The notes below the pieces were generated by a model. The model was given only the letters and a program-made list of their open reading frames with translations. It ran no database searches and was not told where the DNA came from. A DNA stretch of 22,348 nucleotides from a virus, in the IMG/VR virus record IMGVR_UViG_3300028873_000067, positions 1 to 22,348 of that record. One strand, 5' to 3'. Each line of letters begins with the position of its first letter. Position 1 is the stretch's first letter. Shown here piece by piece: positions 13,939-21,334 of this stretch. The position numbers and the translations under genes are program-made.

Positions 13939-14193
13939 ATGAATAAGGATGTACTTAACTGGGAATATTTATTGTGCCTTAGCAGGTTCAAACTAGCCGA
14001 CAGCGATAATTTTTATTATATCAAAAAGGGGACGGACGAAATAGAGGCTTACAATATTTGCGATTACACCTCTAATGAAGTGGTAGGATGGGTAACCCGG
14101 ACATTTTACTCCTTTAAGATCTGGACCCGTGTGCATGGTTTGACGCTCAGCAAAGAAATTGAATTCAAGGATATAATTGTAATGAAATGGTAA
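13939..14193 (+). CDS. Small early protein of unknown function
   Basis: This 84-residue, aromatic-rich protein (NWEYLLCLSRFKLADSDNFY, then a strand-rich remainder ending EFKDIIVMKW) has a compact beta-rich look and no recognisable motif. It overlaps the following clamp ORF by seven bases (ATGGTAA), which suggests translational coupling to it. Confidence 0.55.
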   Translation: MNKDVLNWEYLLCLSRFKLADSDNFYYIKKGTDEIEAYNICDYTSNEVVGWVTRTFYSFKIWTRVHGLTLSKEIEFKDIIVMKW

Positions 14194-15527
14194 AGAAAGA
14201 AAGGACCTGCAAGAAATGTGGATGCACTGAAGAACGTGCATGCCGAACAAAGGACGGCCCTTGCTATTGGGTAGCTGATGATCTATGCAGTGAATGTTTA
14301 GTGCATGAAGATGAGGTGGGATCATGGGCACCAGCTGCCGACGGTGATAAAATACACATTGTAAAATTATTAAAGGAAAATAAAGCTAAAAATATGCAAC
14401 GAATTTCAATACCGACCACTGAGCTGCTGGCTATGCTCGAAAAAGTAAAAGAGGTAACCGTGGCAAAGCCCATGAACGAGATACTTACCAATGTATACAT
14501 CAAAGTATTGAAAAAGGGATTGCAGCTTATAGCTACCGACCTTAATGTGACCTTGATAGCTAACATTGATTTTGTCAATGACGGCGAATTTGGGTATGAA
14601 TATCTCCTTCCTTTCGATTTCCTGTTTAAAATATGCAAGGCTGTTGACAGCGAGTTTATAACTGTTGAATATAATGAGAGCATTATAAAGCCTAAAGGGG
14701 AAAATATTACAACCCGCAGCGTAATAATCACTACTCTGAGCGATACGTTTGATATCGATAAGCTAGATGATCCTGTGATGTGGCCTGCGCTTCCGGCGTT
14801 TGATATAAAAAACAGTGTAGGTATAGGTGAGGATTTTATTAATTGCCTGAACCATGCACTAATGACGACCAGTAATGAAAATACCCGGGCCGCTTTGCAA
14901 AAGGTATTTTTAAAAATAACACCGGACGGCCTGACTATGGCCAGCACAAATACCAAGGTGGTATATGAAAAGAAGTTTGATTTTGAGACAACCGAGAGTG
15001 CCAACTTGCTTGTAAATGCAAAAATATGCAAGGCACTGGACGGTTTTAAAAATACATCTATAAGTTGGAATAATACCCATCTGGCTTTTGTAAGCAGTAA
15101 TATTACGCTCATAGGCACTCTTCAGGATGAGCAATTCCCTGATTACACCCGTTATTTCCCGGCAAGTGAAAAGAATTTACACATATCACTTTCAGAGCTT
15201 AGGAGCCTGATGAATAAAATACTTATCAACAAGACACCTCTTAACAGCCCTAAAGCCACACTGTGGCTTAAACGTGAGATCGGGCTTATAGTAGTGGACA
15301 CTTATAACCCGGATCTGAACAGGAGCACAACAATAAGGGTAGCGTGCGATTATAGCGGGAACTGTGAGCGTATAACGATAGATCCTGCTGACATGCTGAA
15401 ATTACTTAGCCAGGTCAGCTATATGACGCTTTCGGTAACTATAACAGAACAGTTTAAGGCGATACTGATAGAAACAGATGCCGATGATAGTTACCGGTCG
15501 ATAATAATGCCTTTATATACAGCTTAA
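14187..15527 (+). CDS. dnaN: Sliding clamp (DnaN-like) with Cys-rich N-terminal domain
   Basis: The open frame of 446 residues has two parts. Residues 1-45 are a small zinc-binding-type module with Cys at 8, 11, 13, 19, 26, 34 and 37 and the signature 'DGPCYWVADDLCSECL', known as small free-standing proteins in other phages. From Met70 (ATG 14394) the sequence is a DNA polymerase III beta subunit. It has MQRISIPTTELLAMLEKVKE, ATDLN (116-120), QFPDYTRYFP (316-325) and the terminal IIMPLYTA, giving ~377 residues for the clamp alone, the normal length. The ring tethers the polymerase to DNA. No stop separates the parts, so it is either a true fusion or two products from ATG 14187 and ATG 14394. 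A phage-encoded clamp next to a ubiquitin-like cassette is notable. Confidence 0.85.
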   Translation: MVKKERTCKKCGCTEERACRTKDGPCYWVADDLCSECLVHEDEVGSWAPAADGDKIHIVKLLKENKAKNMQRISIPTTELLAMLEKVKEVTVAKPMNEILTNVYIKVLKKGLQLIATDLNVTLIANIDFVNDGEFGYEYLLPFDFLFKICKAVDSEFITVEYNESIIKPKGENITTRSVIITTLSDTFDIDKLDDPVMWPALPAFDIKNSVGIGEDFINCLNHALMTTSNENTRAALQKVFLKITPDGLTMASTNTKVVYEKKFDFETTESANLLVNAKICKALDGFKNTSISWNNTHLAFVSSNITLIGTLQDEQFPDYTRYFPASEKNLHISLSELRSLMNKILINKTPLNSPKATLWLKREIGLIVVDTYNPDLNRSTTIRVACDYSGNCERITIDPADMLKLLSQVSYMTLSVTITEQFKAILIETDADDSYRSIIMPLYTA

Positions 15528-15546
15528 TTATTTTAACATATAGTAT

Positions 15547-16086
15547 ATGGGATTTTTTAAAGAGTTATTTATTGCGAGTGAAGCGCTCGACCTCACACTA
15601 AAGATAAAGCGTGTGAAAGATGAACTGGTGATCAGTGTACTGCCTGAGAATGTGGATGATATACAACCACTGACTATTTCAGGTACGCATGAAGAGCTGG
15701 ACGCGGGATTTTTTCAGCACATAAAACCGGCACTCGATAAGACACGGGTAATGGTGAGGAACCTGGAGCAATATGAGAGCCAATTGAAGGTGATAGAGGA
15801 GGAGAAAAAAGAGGAGATCGAAAACAAAAAAAAACCGGCCCCAGCTAAAAAAACTGTAACACCCGCTAAGAAAGCACCTGCGGCAAAAAAGGCTGCGCCT
15901 GCTAAGAAAGCTGCGCCGCCGAAAGAAAGTGCTGCCGATAAAAAGACCGCTCCGAAAAATACTGTAGGTAAAAAGAAACAAGAAAATGATACCAACACCC
16001 AGGATATTAAAATATCTGACCCTATTGTAGTATCCGGAACGGAGGTTAAAAATCCGGCTAGGCCATTGCAGTTATTAATTGAGTAG
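15547..16086 (+). CDS. PRTRC system protein E-like
   Basis: This 179-residue protein starts 19 nt after the clamp. Residues ~1-80 match PRTRC protein E: 'FFKELFIASEALDLTLKIKR', a 'v.v.PenvdD..PL.isGTHEELDAGFF' stretch, and a helix. A charged helix (EEEKKEEIENKKK) leads to a Lys/Ala/Pro-rich tail (about residues 95-145) of AAPAKKA-like repeats that resembles histone H1 or SWIB tails and may bind DNA or carry modifications. PRTRC genes (named for ParB-related, ThiF-related and Cys-rich members) are usually found on plasmids and integrative elements; their biochemistry is poorly known. It is the first gene of the cluster. Confidence 0.75.
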   Translation: MGFFKELFIASEALDLTLKIKRVKDELVISVLPENVDDIQPLTISGTHEELDAGFFQHIKPALDKTRVMVRNLEQYESQLKVIEEEKKEEIENKKKPAPAKKTVTPAKKAPAAKKAAPAKKAAPPKESAADKKTAPKNTVGKKKQENDTNTQDIKISDPIVVSGTEVKNPARPLQLLIE

Positions 16087-16089
16087 TGT

Positions 16090-16344
16090 ATGAGTTGGGA
16101 TTTTGAAAATGGCGATATCGATCCTTTCTTCAGGCGATTAAGTGATATTGAACTTAATAGATGGAAAGCAGATTACGAGCGTATAATTAAGAAGAACGAC
16201 CCGGCTAACGATGGCGATAAGGCAAAAACACCATGGATGTTACCCGCATGGTCCAGAGGCCTTGAAATGGTAAATAAAATAATAAACGAGCGCAATATCG
16301 CTTCAAAACAGAATGTTGTTTTTAAACAAATGTTAATCGAATAA
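16090..16344 (+). CDS. Small protein within the PRTRC cluster
   Basis: This 84-residue protein (begins MSWDFENGDIDPFFRRLSDI) starts 3 nt after PRTRC-E. It is charged, helical and rich in Trp/Arg/Lys, with a middle segment NDPANDGDKAKTPWMLPAW. No motif is recognised. Tight packing between E and C implies that it belongs to the same functional unit. Confidence 0.6.
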   Translation: MSWDFENGDIDPFFRRLSDIELNRWKADYERIIKKNDPANDGDKAKTPWMLPAWSRGLEMVNKIINERNIASKQNVVFKQMLIE

Positions 16345-16354
16345 AAAATATACT

Positions 16355-16573
16355 ATGGCTTTACAGGTAACGAACCTCACGCGGGTTTTCAAAATGAAGA
16401 AGGATGGCAAAGAGATCACGCTTACTGATTTGCCAGGCATGCCACCGGCTGACGTAATGAAATTTTATGCGGCCACTTATCCAGAGCTTACTAATGGGGT
16501 AGTGCAGGGACCGGTGGTGGTAAAGGATAATGCTATTTATACAATGACAACGAAGGCCGGCCAGCTTGGTTAA
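16355..16573 (+). CDS. Ubiquitin-like protein, PRTRC-C / Prok_Ub family
   Basis: This 72-residue protein matches PRTRC system protein C, which overlaps the prokaryotic ubiquitin-like (Prok_Ub, beta-grasp) family. The family pattern is 'RvF...g..l.DlPg..p.dV...Ya.tYPELtna.v.GP.......Y.......G.lG', seen here as ITLTDLPGMPPADVMKFYA and YPELTNGVVQGPVVVK. The C-terminus ends AGQLG with a free terminal Gly, so it would not need a processing protease before activation by an E1-like enzyme. This fits the ThiF and E2-D genes downstream. Conjugation, rather than some other role, is inference from family and neighbours. Confidence 0.82.
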   Translation: MALQVTNLTRVFKMKKDGKEITLTDLPGMPPADVMKFYAATYPELTNGVVQGPVVVKDNAIYTMTTKAGQLG

Positions 16574-16577
16574 TTAA

Positions 16578-16775
16578 ATGCTTATGGATACGCTTGAATA
16601 TGTTAAACAACGAAGGAAATTAAAATGCGTACATCAAACAAGAAAAGTACCGACCGACCTTCACGACAGGATAGGAAGGTTATTGCTTCAGGAAATGGGG
16701 GTAAGGTCAAAAATGGAAATTCAAAAGCCGGAAGTGGTATTGCTGCCTCCTCAGGAACTGGATTACATCTTTTGA
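16578..16775 (+). CDS. Small protein between PRTRC-C and the large cluster protein
   Basis: This 65-residue protein starts 4 nt after the ubiquitin-like gene (ATG 16578 or 16584). The frame has natural codon use and an amphipathic, basic helix, YVKQRRKLKCVHQTRKVPTD, followed by LHDRIGRLLLQEMGVRSKME and a short VVLLPPQELDYIF end. It overlaps, in another frame, the first 151 bases of the longest version of the following ORF. I prefer this frame over that one in the overlap. Function unknown. Confidence 0.55.
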   Translation: MLMDTLEYVKQRRKLKCVHQTRKVPTDLHDRIGRLLLQEMGVRSKMEIQKPEVVLLPPQELDYIF

Positions 16776-16813
16776 GCCAGGAGCTTAAGGGCATATCCCT
16801 TTTTCAGCTTAAA

Positions 16814-17902
16814 ATGATATCCGGAAATAATGATATCTATCCGATGCCAGCAGGGCTGTTAGAAATAATAAATACCGAGGCAAAACAGCTTCAATGTATC
16901 GAGGATCTGTATGCAATCGTGAAGGCGCAGCCCAAGTATAAAAATATGAAGGAACCCCAGTGGACCATAGACAGCAGCCCTATAGAGGTAATATGCCGCT
17001 TGTTAAGAAAGCTAAGCCCTCTAGCTAAAGTAGGAAGATGGACCGTTGATAGCTTCGTGGATAAGGCCGATCCAAATAAACTGAGATACCGATTTGTAGC
17101 CTATAAATATTATAGCAGTAATGAACTGCGTGATAGCGAAGAGTTTTTATCGCTTGATTTTCTTCCTTTTTTAAAGGATCGTGATATTGCCATGCATGAT
17201 ATGATCATTGACACTGTGGCACTTGTAAGTAAGGCAAATAAAGTGCCTTTGTGGGATGAGGATGGAGATTATTCCTTATGCATGAAAGAGCTTGGATCTT
17301 CCTGCTGTTTAGGTAATAATAATCATGTTTTGATGCAACAGTATGCGTCATATTTCGGAGGCGTGGCTTCGCAGTACTTGAAATTAATAAAAAGCAGGCG
17401 TAGGGTAATAACCATTGAAATGATCCGGGCGCAGGTATTGAAATATCGTATCACCAGCTGGAGAAAGCGCCGGGTAATATATTGGGTACAGGCAGCTTTA
17501 GAGCTTGCCGAGAAAGGCGGCTGCATTGCTGACCATACTTATGTGCCACACTATAAAAAGGGAACTCCCTGGACGCCGTACCGGTCCTATAAGTTTATAT
17601 GGAGCTGCCATCAAAACGACTGTATACATAAAAGGGCTAACAGTGTGTTACAGAAAGACCTCAGTAAATACGGCATTTTCGTTCCGTTAATGTTTAGTAT
17701 CGCTAAGCCGGGCCAGGTATTTAAAGAGATAAAAGGAAGTGTTTTCCCAGTGAAGTTATATGATTTTATGCGGGATGGTATCAGTATATTCTTATGGCGA
17801 CACCGCACATATTTCTATAAAGAAATGATGAATGCCCAGGAGACACCGGCAGAGACTTTACTTGAACGGATTGAATTAGCTGAAATTAAAGATGAATTAT
17901 AA
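16814..17902 (+). CDS. Large PRTRC-cluster protein of unknown function
   Basis: The open frame runs from 16625 (425 residues), but its first ~60 residues are Ser/Gly/Lys low complexity and lie over the 65-residue gene in another frame. ATG 16814, giving 362 residues, is therefore the more likely start. The protein is a mix of helix and strand with a central basic stretch (SRRRVITIEMIRAQVLKYRI, then WRKRR) and several Cys (SSCCLG; CHQNDCIHK). It sits between PRTRC-C and PRTRC-B, a place where Bacteroidota PRTRC clusters commonly hold an uncharacterised gene of this size. PRTRC-F is one candidate by size and place; I cannot confirm it. Another possibility is a -1 frameshift from the 65-residue gene at the CTTTTGA near 16770. 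Confidence 0.6.
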   Translation: MISGNNDIYPMPAGLLEIINTEAKQLQCIEDLYAIVKAQPKYKNMKEPQWTIDSSPIEVICRLLRKLSPLAKVGRWTVDSFVDKADPNKLRYRFVAYKYYSSNELRDSEEFLSLDFLPFLKDRDIAMHDMIIDTVALVSKANKVPLWDEDGDYSLCMKELGSSCCLGNNNHVLMQQYASYFGGVASQYLKLIKSRRRVITIEMIRAQVLKYRITSWRKRRVIYWVQAALELAEKGGCIADHTYVPHYKKGTPWTPYRSYKFIWSCHQNDCIHKRANSVLQKDLSKYGIFVPLMFSIAKPGQVFKEIKGSVFPVKLYDFMRDGISIFLWRHRTYFYKEMMNAQETPAETLLERIELAEIKDEL

Positions 17903-17911
17903 TTAGTTTTT

Positions 17912-18700
17912 ATGAATGACACAAATGTTAACCGCCAGTTGCACCCAAAGGTAGTGATCACTGTATATCGCGATCAGAGTAAGAATAATTTTTACCTCGA
18001 AAGCCGTGAGGTTAAAAATGTAGGTGGTAAAGTGTTGCTCGGGGCAGCAGTACCTATGGCTGATGATATTTTCAGGAATATGGCTGTGAGCTATGCAAAG
18101 AACAACAGTTTTGAAATGGATTTTGGTGGATATATAAGTGCTCACATGCTTTACGGGACTAATAAGCTTGGAAAAACTATGGTATGCTGGTACAGGCCTT
18201 CTATGAAACGTACACTTAATTTTTCCGCCTCATTGGGTATAAAAGGTAATAGTGTGGTATATGTTCCGGCAACCTTTTATGTGATCATCAATACAAAGCT
18301 CTATGTATACGCCCTTATGAATGATGAGCGGCCCGAATGGAAAACGAAGCTTTATAATGCTCCATTCTTTAATATTTATAAAGATGGGAATGTATGTCTT
18401 GGGAGTGCACAGGTGGGTAAATATAAAGCTAAGACGTTTGAAAAAGAGGCTGAACGCTTTGAAACCGGTTTTTACATGGCCGAACAAAATAACGTGCACA
18501 ATGACCGCATGTGTAAAAGTAATCCTAAGACACTTTGGAACCGGCTGATAAAGGAAGGAAGTGTGTTCCCGAGTAAAAATGAACTGCAGCAGCATAGTAA
18601 ATATAAAACAGTGGGTGAACTTATTGAAAATTTAATTGGCAACAAAAATGGCTCCAACTACGAAGAAGACTTCGAGGACGACGATATCGAAATCGAATAA
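17912..18700 (+). CDS. E2-like protein, PRTRC-B / Prok-E2 family D
   Basis: This 262-residue protein matches PRTRC system protein B, the prokaryotic E2 family D. Landmarks are CWYRPSMKRTLNFSA (about residues 92-106), a KGNSVVYVPATFYVII strand region, and KLYNAPFFNIYKDGNVCLGS (about 146-165). In the last, Cys162 of 'NVCLGS' is in the place of the catalytic E2 Cys. Such proteins would carry a thioester-linked ubiquitin-like partner. The C-terminal tail (about 250-262) is strongly acidic. Its last 53 bases overlap the start of the E1-like gene. Active-site placement is by family pattern, not by experiment. Confidence 0.82.
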   Translation: MNDTNVNRQLHPKVVITVYRDQSKNNFYLESREVKNVGGKVLLGAAVPMADDIFRNMAVSYAKNNSFEMDFGGYISAHMLYGTNKLGKTMVCWYRPSMKRTLNFSASLGIKGNSVVYVPATFYVIINTKLYVYALMNDERPEWKTKLYNAPFFNIYKDGNVCLGSAQVGKYKAKTFEKEAERFETGFYMAEQNNVHNDRMCKSNPKTLWNRLIKEGSVFPSKNELQQHSKYKTVGELIENLIGNKNGSNYEEDFEDDDIEIE

Positions 18701-19571
18701 TAAAAAGGTGGCCGTGCAGGCACCTGTCAAAGAAGCTGTTCATTATACAGCTGCATATCTCATAGATCCACAGCATCCGGTGACGGTAAATGTGATCGGA
18801 TGCGGTGGCACAGGAAGCCAGGTGATCAACACACTTGGCAGGATGCACAGTGCGCTTAAGGCACTTGGACACCCTGGATTATTTGTAAGGGCTATTGATC
18901 CTGACAAGGTAACTGATGCCAACGCTGCCAGGCAGTTATTCAGCCCTGCAGATGTGGATGGATATAAATGCACAATTCTGGTTGGAAGGATAAACCGGTT
19001 TTTCGGAACTGACTGGGAAGCTTTTCCACTCACTTATACAGCTAAAAGCGAAATAAAGGCGGCTAATATTACGATCAGTTGTGTAGATAGCGGTAAGGCC
19101 AGGAAAGAGATAAAAATGCATCTTATGGCCGCTGTTGCCGCTATAGAACCGAAGCGAGCCACACCACTTGGACGTGTGACCAACTATGCATATATAAGGG
19201 AGCGTGCCGAACCATACGAAATACCTTACTACTGGATGGATTACGGAAATATGCGTGACCGCGGGCAAATGGTAATAGGTACTCTTCAGAAAATAAAACA
19301 GCCTACCGGCAGTGAGTATATATGCCGTGATACACTTCCTTCGATTGACAAATTACACCCTGATATTTTCAGGGACCGGAAGGGGAGCGATCAAGGCCCC
19401 AGCTGCTCACTAGCTGAGGCGATTGGCAGACAAGATCTATTAATCAATACAAATCTTGCTAATAAAGGCCTGGAAATACTATGGAAGTTATTTCACGAGG
19501 CGCATATAAAATATCATGGGGTATATGTGAACCAGGAGACGATGAGCGATAACGGCATTAGGATTAGGTGA
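18648..19571 (+). CDS. E1-like ThiF-family protein, PRTRC-ThiF
   Basis: This 307-residue protein (from ATG 18648; the longer frame opens at TTG 18636) is a ThiF/E1-type adenylating enzyme. After a basic Lys/Ser/Thr N-terminus comes VIGCGGTGSQVINTLGRM (about residues 49-66, nucleotide-binding GxGGxG), then AIDPDKVTDANAARQLF (about 82-98, with the conserved Asp and Arg), and ISCVDSGKARKEI. Cys253 in QGPSCSLAEAI is the best candidate for a transfer cysteine. It would activate the ubiquitin-like protein C-terminus with ATP and pass it to E2. It shares 53 bp with the E2 gene in another frame. No JAB-type protease (PRTRC-A) or ParB-like member is visible in this window. Confidence 0.85.
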   Translation: MAPTTKKTSRTTISKSNNKKVAVQAPVKEAVHYTAAYLIDPQHPVTVNVIGCGGTGSQVINTLGRMHSALKALGHPGLFVRAIDPDKVTDANAARQLFSPADVDGYKCTILVGRINRFFGTDWEAFPLTYTAKSEIKAANITISCVDSGKARKEIKMHLMAAVAAIEPKRATPLGRVTNYAYIRERAEPYEIPYYWMDYGNMRDRGQMVIGTLQKIKQPTGSEYICRDTLPSIDKLHPDIFRDRKGSDQGPSCSLAEAIGRQDLLINTNLANKGLEILWKLFHEAHIKYHGVYVNQETMSDNGIRIR

Positions 19572-19583
19572 ATTATTAACAAG

Positions 19584-20016
19584 TGTTATAACAGAAATAA
19601 TGGTTACAGAACCCTGGTTTAAATTATATGTAGGTGATTATATGCGCGATACCCGGCCGCTTAGTGTTGCCGCCAGGGGAGCATATCAGGAAATTAGAGT
19701 ACAAATGTGGATCAGTAAAGAGCGTGGTGTTATAACAGGTGATATAACAGAGTTGCAAGTTTTGTTAGGTTTCCGTAATAACGAAATTGAAGTTTTGCTC
19801 GGGGAACTTTTTCAAAAGGAGGTTTTTATTATTGAAAAACTTGCGCATGGAAAGCTGAAAATTACAGACCGTTCCATGGTTGCAAATGCCATGAAATCAG
19901 CGCAGAAAGCGGCGGCAGGAAAAAAAGGAATGAAAAAACGTTATGAAGCAAAAAAAGAAAATGAAAATCCTGTTATAACAGATGATATAACACCTGTTAT
20001 AACAAATGATATAACC
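19584..20016. repeat. Iteron-like repeats, candidate replication origin
   Basis: The palindrome TGTTATAACA occurs at 19584-19593, 19728-19737, 19971-19980 and 19995-20004. The last three are followed by (G/A)(G/A)TGATATAAC to form 22-bp units at 19728, 19971 and 19995, the last two spaced 24 bp apart. They lie just upstream of and inside the replication-protein gene, next to an A-rich tract at about 19905-19968. Lambda-like phages place their origin iterons inside the initiator gene (O). The units also encode VITxDIT repeats, so a protein-repeat origin is possible. Confidence 0.6.
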
Positions 20017-20586
20017 TATATGGTATCTGATACTCTGGTATCTAATACTGAATTAGAAAAAGGGGGTTCGGGGGAAAAAGAAAAACCGCCACCTGAGCTA
20101 CCCGCAAAGAAAGTCACCGTAAAGAGCGGCAATGAAATATTGACCCTTGAAGACTGCCTGACTGCTTTTTTGGAAAGTAATGTTTGCGGGCAGGTGCGGG
20201 ATTTGGTGGCCGCGAAACTGATGCTATACGGCCCAACGACCTTAACCGAACGGATAGCATGGCTCAACAACAGGATGCGTGGATGGGCCCGCAGGTTTAA
20301 CGAGCGGTTGGTAGGTGAGCTAATGCAGGTACGTGCACTGAATGAATGGTGCTCGCATTTTATGAACTGGCTGAATATACAGGATTTGAAAACTAACCCT
20401 AATGATGGCAACAATGGGCAACAAGGAGCTGGAAATAAAACAGGCAACATTACTTCAGGTCCTGGACCAAAAGGAGGGGCAACGCTTGCAGATCTCCAAG
20501 CGCTTAAGCATGGTGGAGCTGCAGATAATCCGGAACGAACTGAATTCTCCCATTTTACGGTGGTTAACGGAGAAGGAGGCGCATGA
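19600..20586 (+). CDS. Replication initiation-like protein (DUF1376-type N-terminus)
   Basis: This 328-residue protein opens with WFKLYVGDYMRDTRPLSVAA and RGAYQEI (about residues 6-32), then GVITGDITELQVLLGF, the pattern of the winged-helix DUF1376-type domain seen in phage replication proteins near origins. A Lys-rich linker (about 102-126) is followed by the VIT.DIT repeats, an EKPPPELPAKK linker and a helical C-terminal domain (about 175-265). The last ~60 residues are Gly-rich and overlap the next gene by 185 bases. By position and architecture it is a lambda-O-like origin-binding protein; the iterons inside its gene fit that. Direct DNA binding is inferred. Confidence 0.68.
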   Translation: MVTEPWFKLYVGDYMRDTRPLSVAARGAYQEIRVQMWISKERGVITGDITELQVLLGFRNNEIEVLLGELFQKEVFIIEKLAHGKLKITDRSMVANAMKSAQKAAAGKKGMKKRYEAKKENENPVITDDITPVITNDITYMVSDTLVSNTELEKGGSGEKEKPPPELPAKKVTVKSGNEILTLEDCLTAFLESNVCGQVRDLVAAKLMLYGPTTLTERIAWLNNRMRGWARRFNERLVGELMQVRALNEWCSHFMNWLNIQDLKTNPNDGNNGQQGAGNKTGNITSGPGPKGGATLADLQALKHGGAADNPERTEFSHFTVVNGEGGA

Positions 20587-21334
20587 TGAGCTAATGGATA
20601 TTATCTCTGAAATAAAGATACTAACAGGTGTACCCCTGATGGAGCTTAAAGAGGTAGGGATTCAGATTGAAGTATTAAAAAGGTTTATGTTGTCTTCGCC
20701 ACAGTTTGCAGGGTTGACAACAAATGAGGTTAGACATGCTTTCTACCTGAATAACCAAGGCGAATACGACGAAGTATATAGGCACTTTAACAAGGTTCTA
20801 AATGCGGAATTTGTAGGGGATGTGCTTAGGGCCTACGTGAAATACAAGACTGCTTTATACCGGAAAAAAGCGAGAGAAATAAAGTTACTGCTCGGGCCAG
20901 CGGTTGAAAGAAAAGAAGTACCGATACCGAATGAAATTGAATTACAGCAGATGATACAACATGACTACAACAATTATTTGGCAGGATCAACAGAGTTCAT
21001 CTATCTGTACACCGGTGTGTATAAACTGCTTCGCAAATATGGAGGCATACAGATACACTCGCGCCAATACTGGCACAAGCTGATTGGCTACGCTATACAG
21101 GACCGGATCAGGATAAGTAAATCCACATTATTCCGGAAAGATGTATCGGAGAAGGATAACATTTTGAGGTTGCGCGGCATATATGAGACTTATGAGGCGG
21201 AGGGCTGGATACCATCATCTGAATACCGGATGGTGATCTATACGCTACAGAAGAAATTGTACTTCCGGTTTCTTAAGACTATGGCCTATTTCAATATCAA
21301 AGACATTTTCAAAGAGGTAAAAATTACAAAATGA
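20402..21334 (+). CDS. Probable replication-associated protein, unknown family
   Basis: This 310-residue protein is largely helical, with acidic and basic blocks and a central segment AREIKLLLGPAVERKEVPIP that leads to NEIELQQMIQHDYNNYLAGS. No Walker motif is seen, so it is not an obvious DnaC-like ATPase or helicase. It begins inside the end of the O-like gene in another frame (185-base overlap), and its own first 60 residues (including EIKQATLLQVLDQKEG, VELQIIRNELNSPILRW) look like real protein. A helicase loader or a DNA-binding partner of the initiator is plausible from position only. It ends with an ATGA overlap with the next gene. Confidence 0.6.
   Translation: MMATMGNKELEIKQATLLQVLDQKEGQRLQISKRLSMVELQIIRNELNSPILRWLTEKEAHDELMDIISEIKILTGVPLMELKEVGIQIEVLKRFMLSSPQFAGLTTNEVRHAFYLNNQGEYDEVYRHFNKVLNAEFVGDVLRAYVKYKTALYRKKAREIKLLLGPAVERKEVPIPNEIELQQMIQHDYNNYLAGSTEFIYLYTGVYKLLRKYGGIQIHSRQYWHKLIGYAIQDRIRISKSTLFRKDVSEKDNILRLRGIYETYEAEGWIPSSEYRMVIYTLQKKLYFRFLKTMAYFNIKDIFKEVKITK

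Noticed and set aside
14264-15118. Long minus-strand open frame of 284 codons opposite the clamp gene
   Set aside because: It lies wholly antisense to the clearly recognisable clamp; the Ser/Leu/Ile-rich translation is the usual shadow of a coding strand.
16625-16813. N-terminal extension of the large PRTRC-cluster protein
   Set aside because: Low-complexity Ser/Gly/Lys residues over a better-looking 65-codon gene in another frame; the ATG at 16814 is preferred, although an extended or frameshifted product cannot be excluded.
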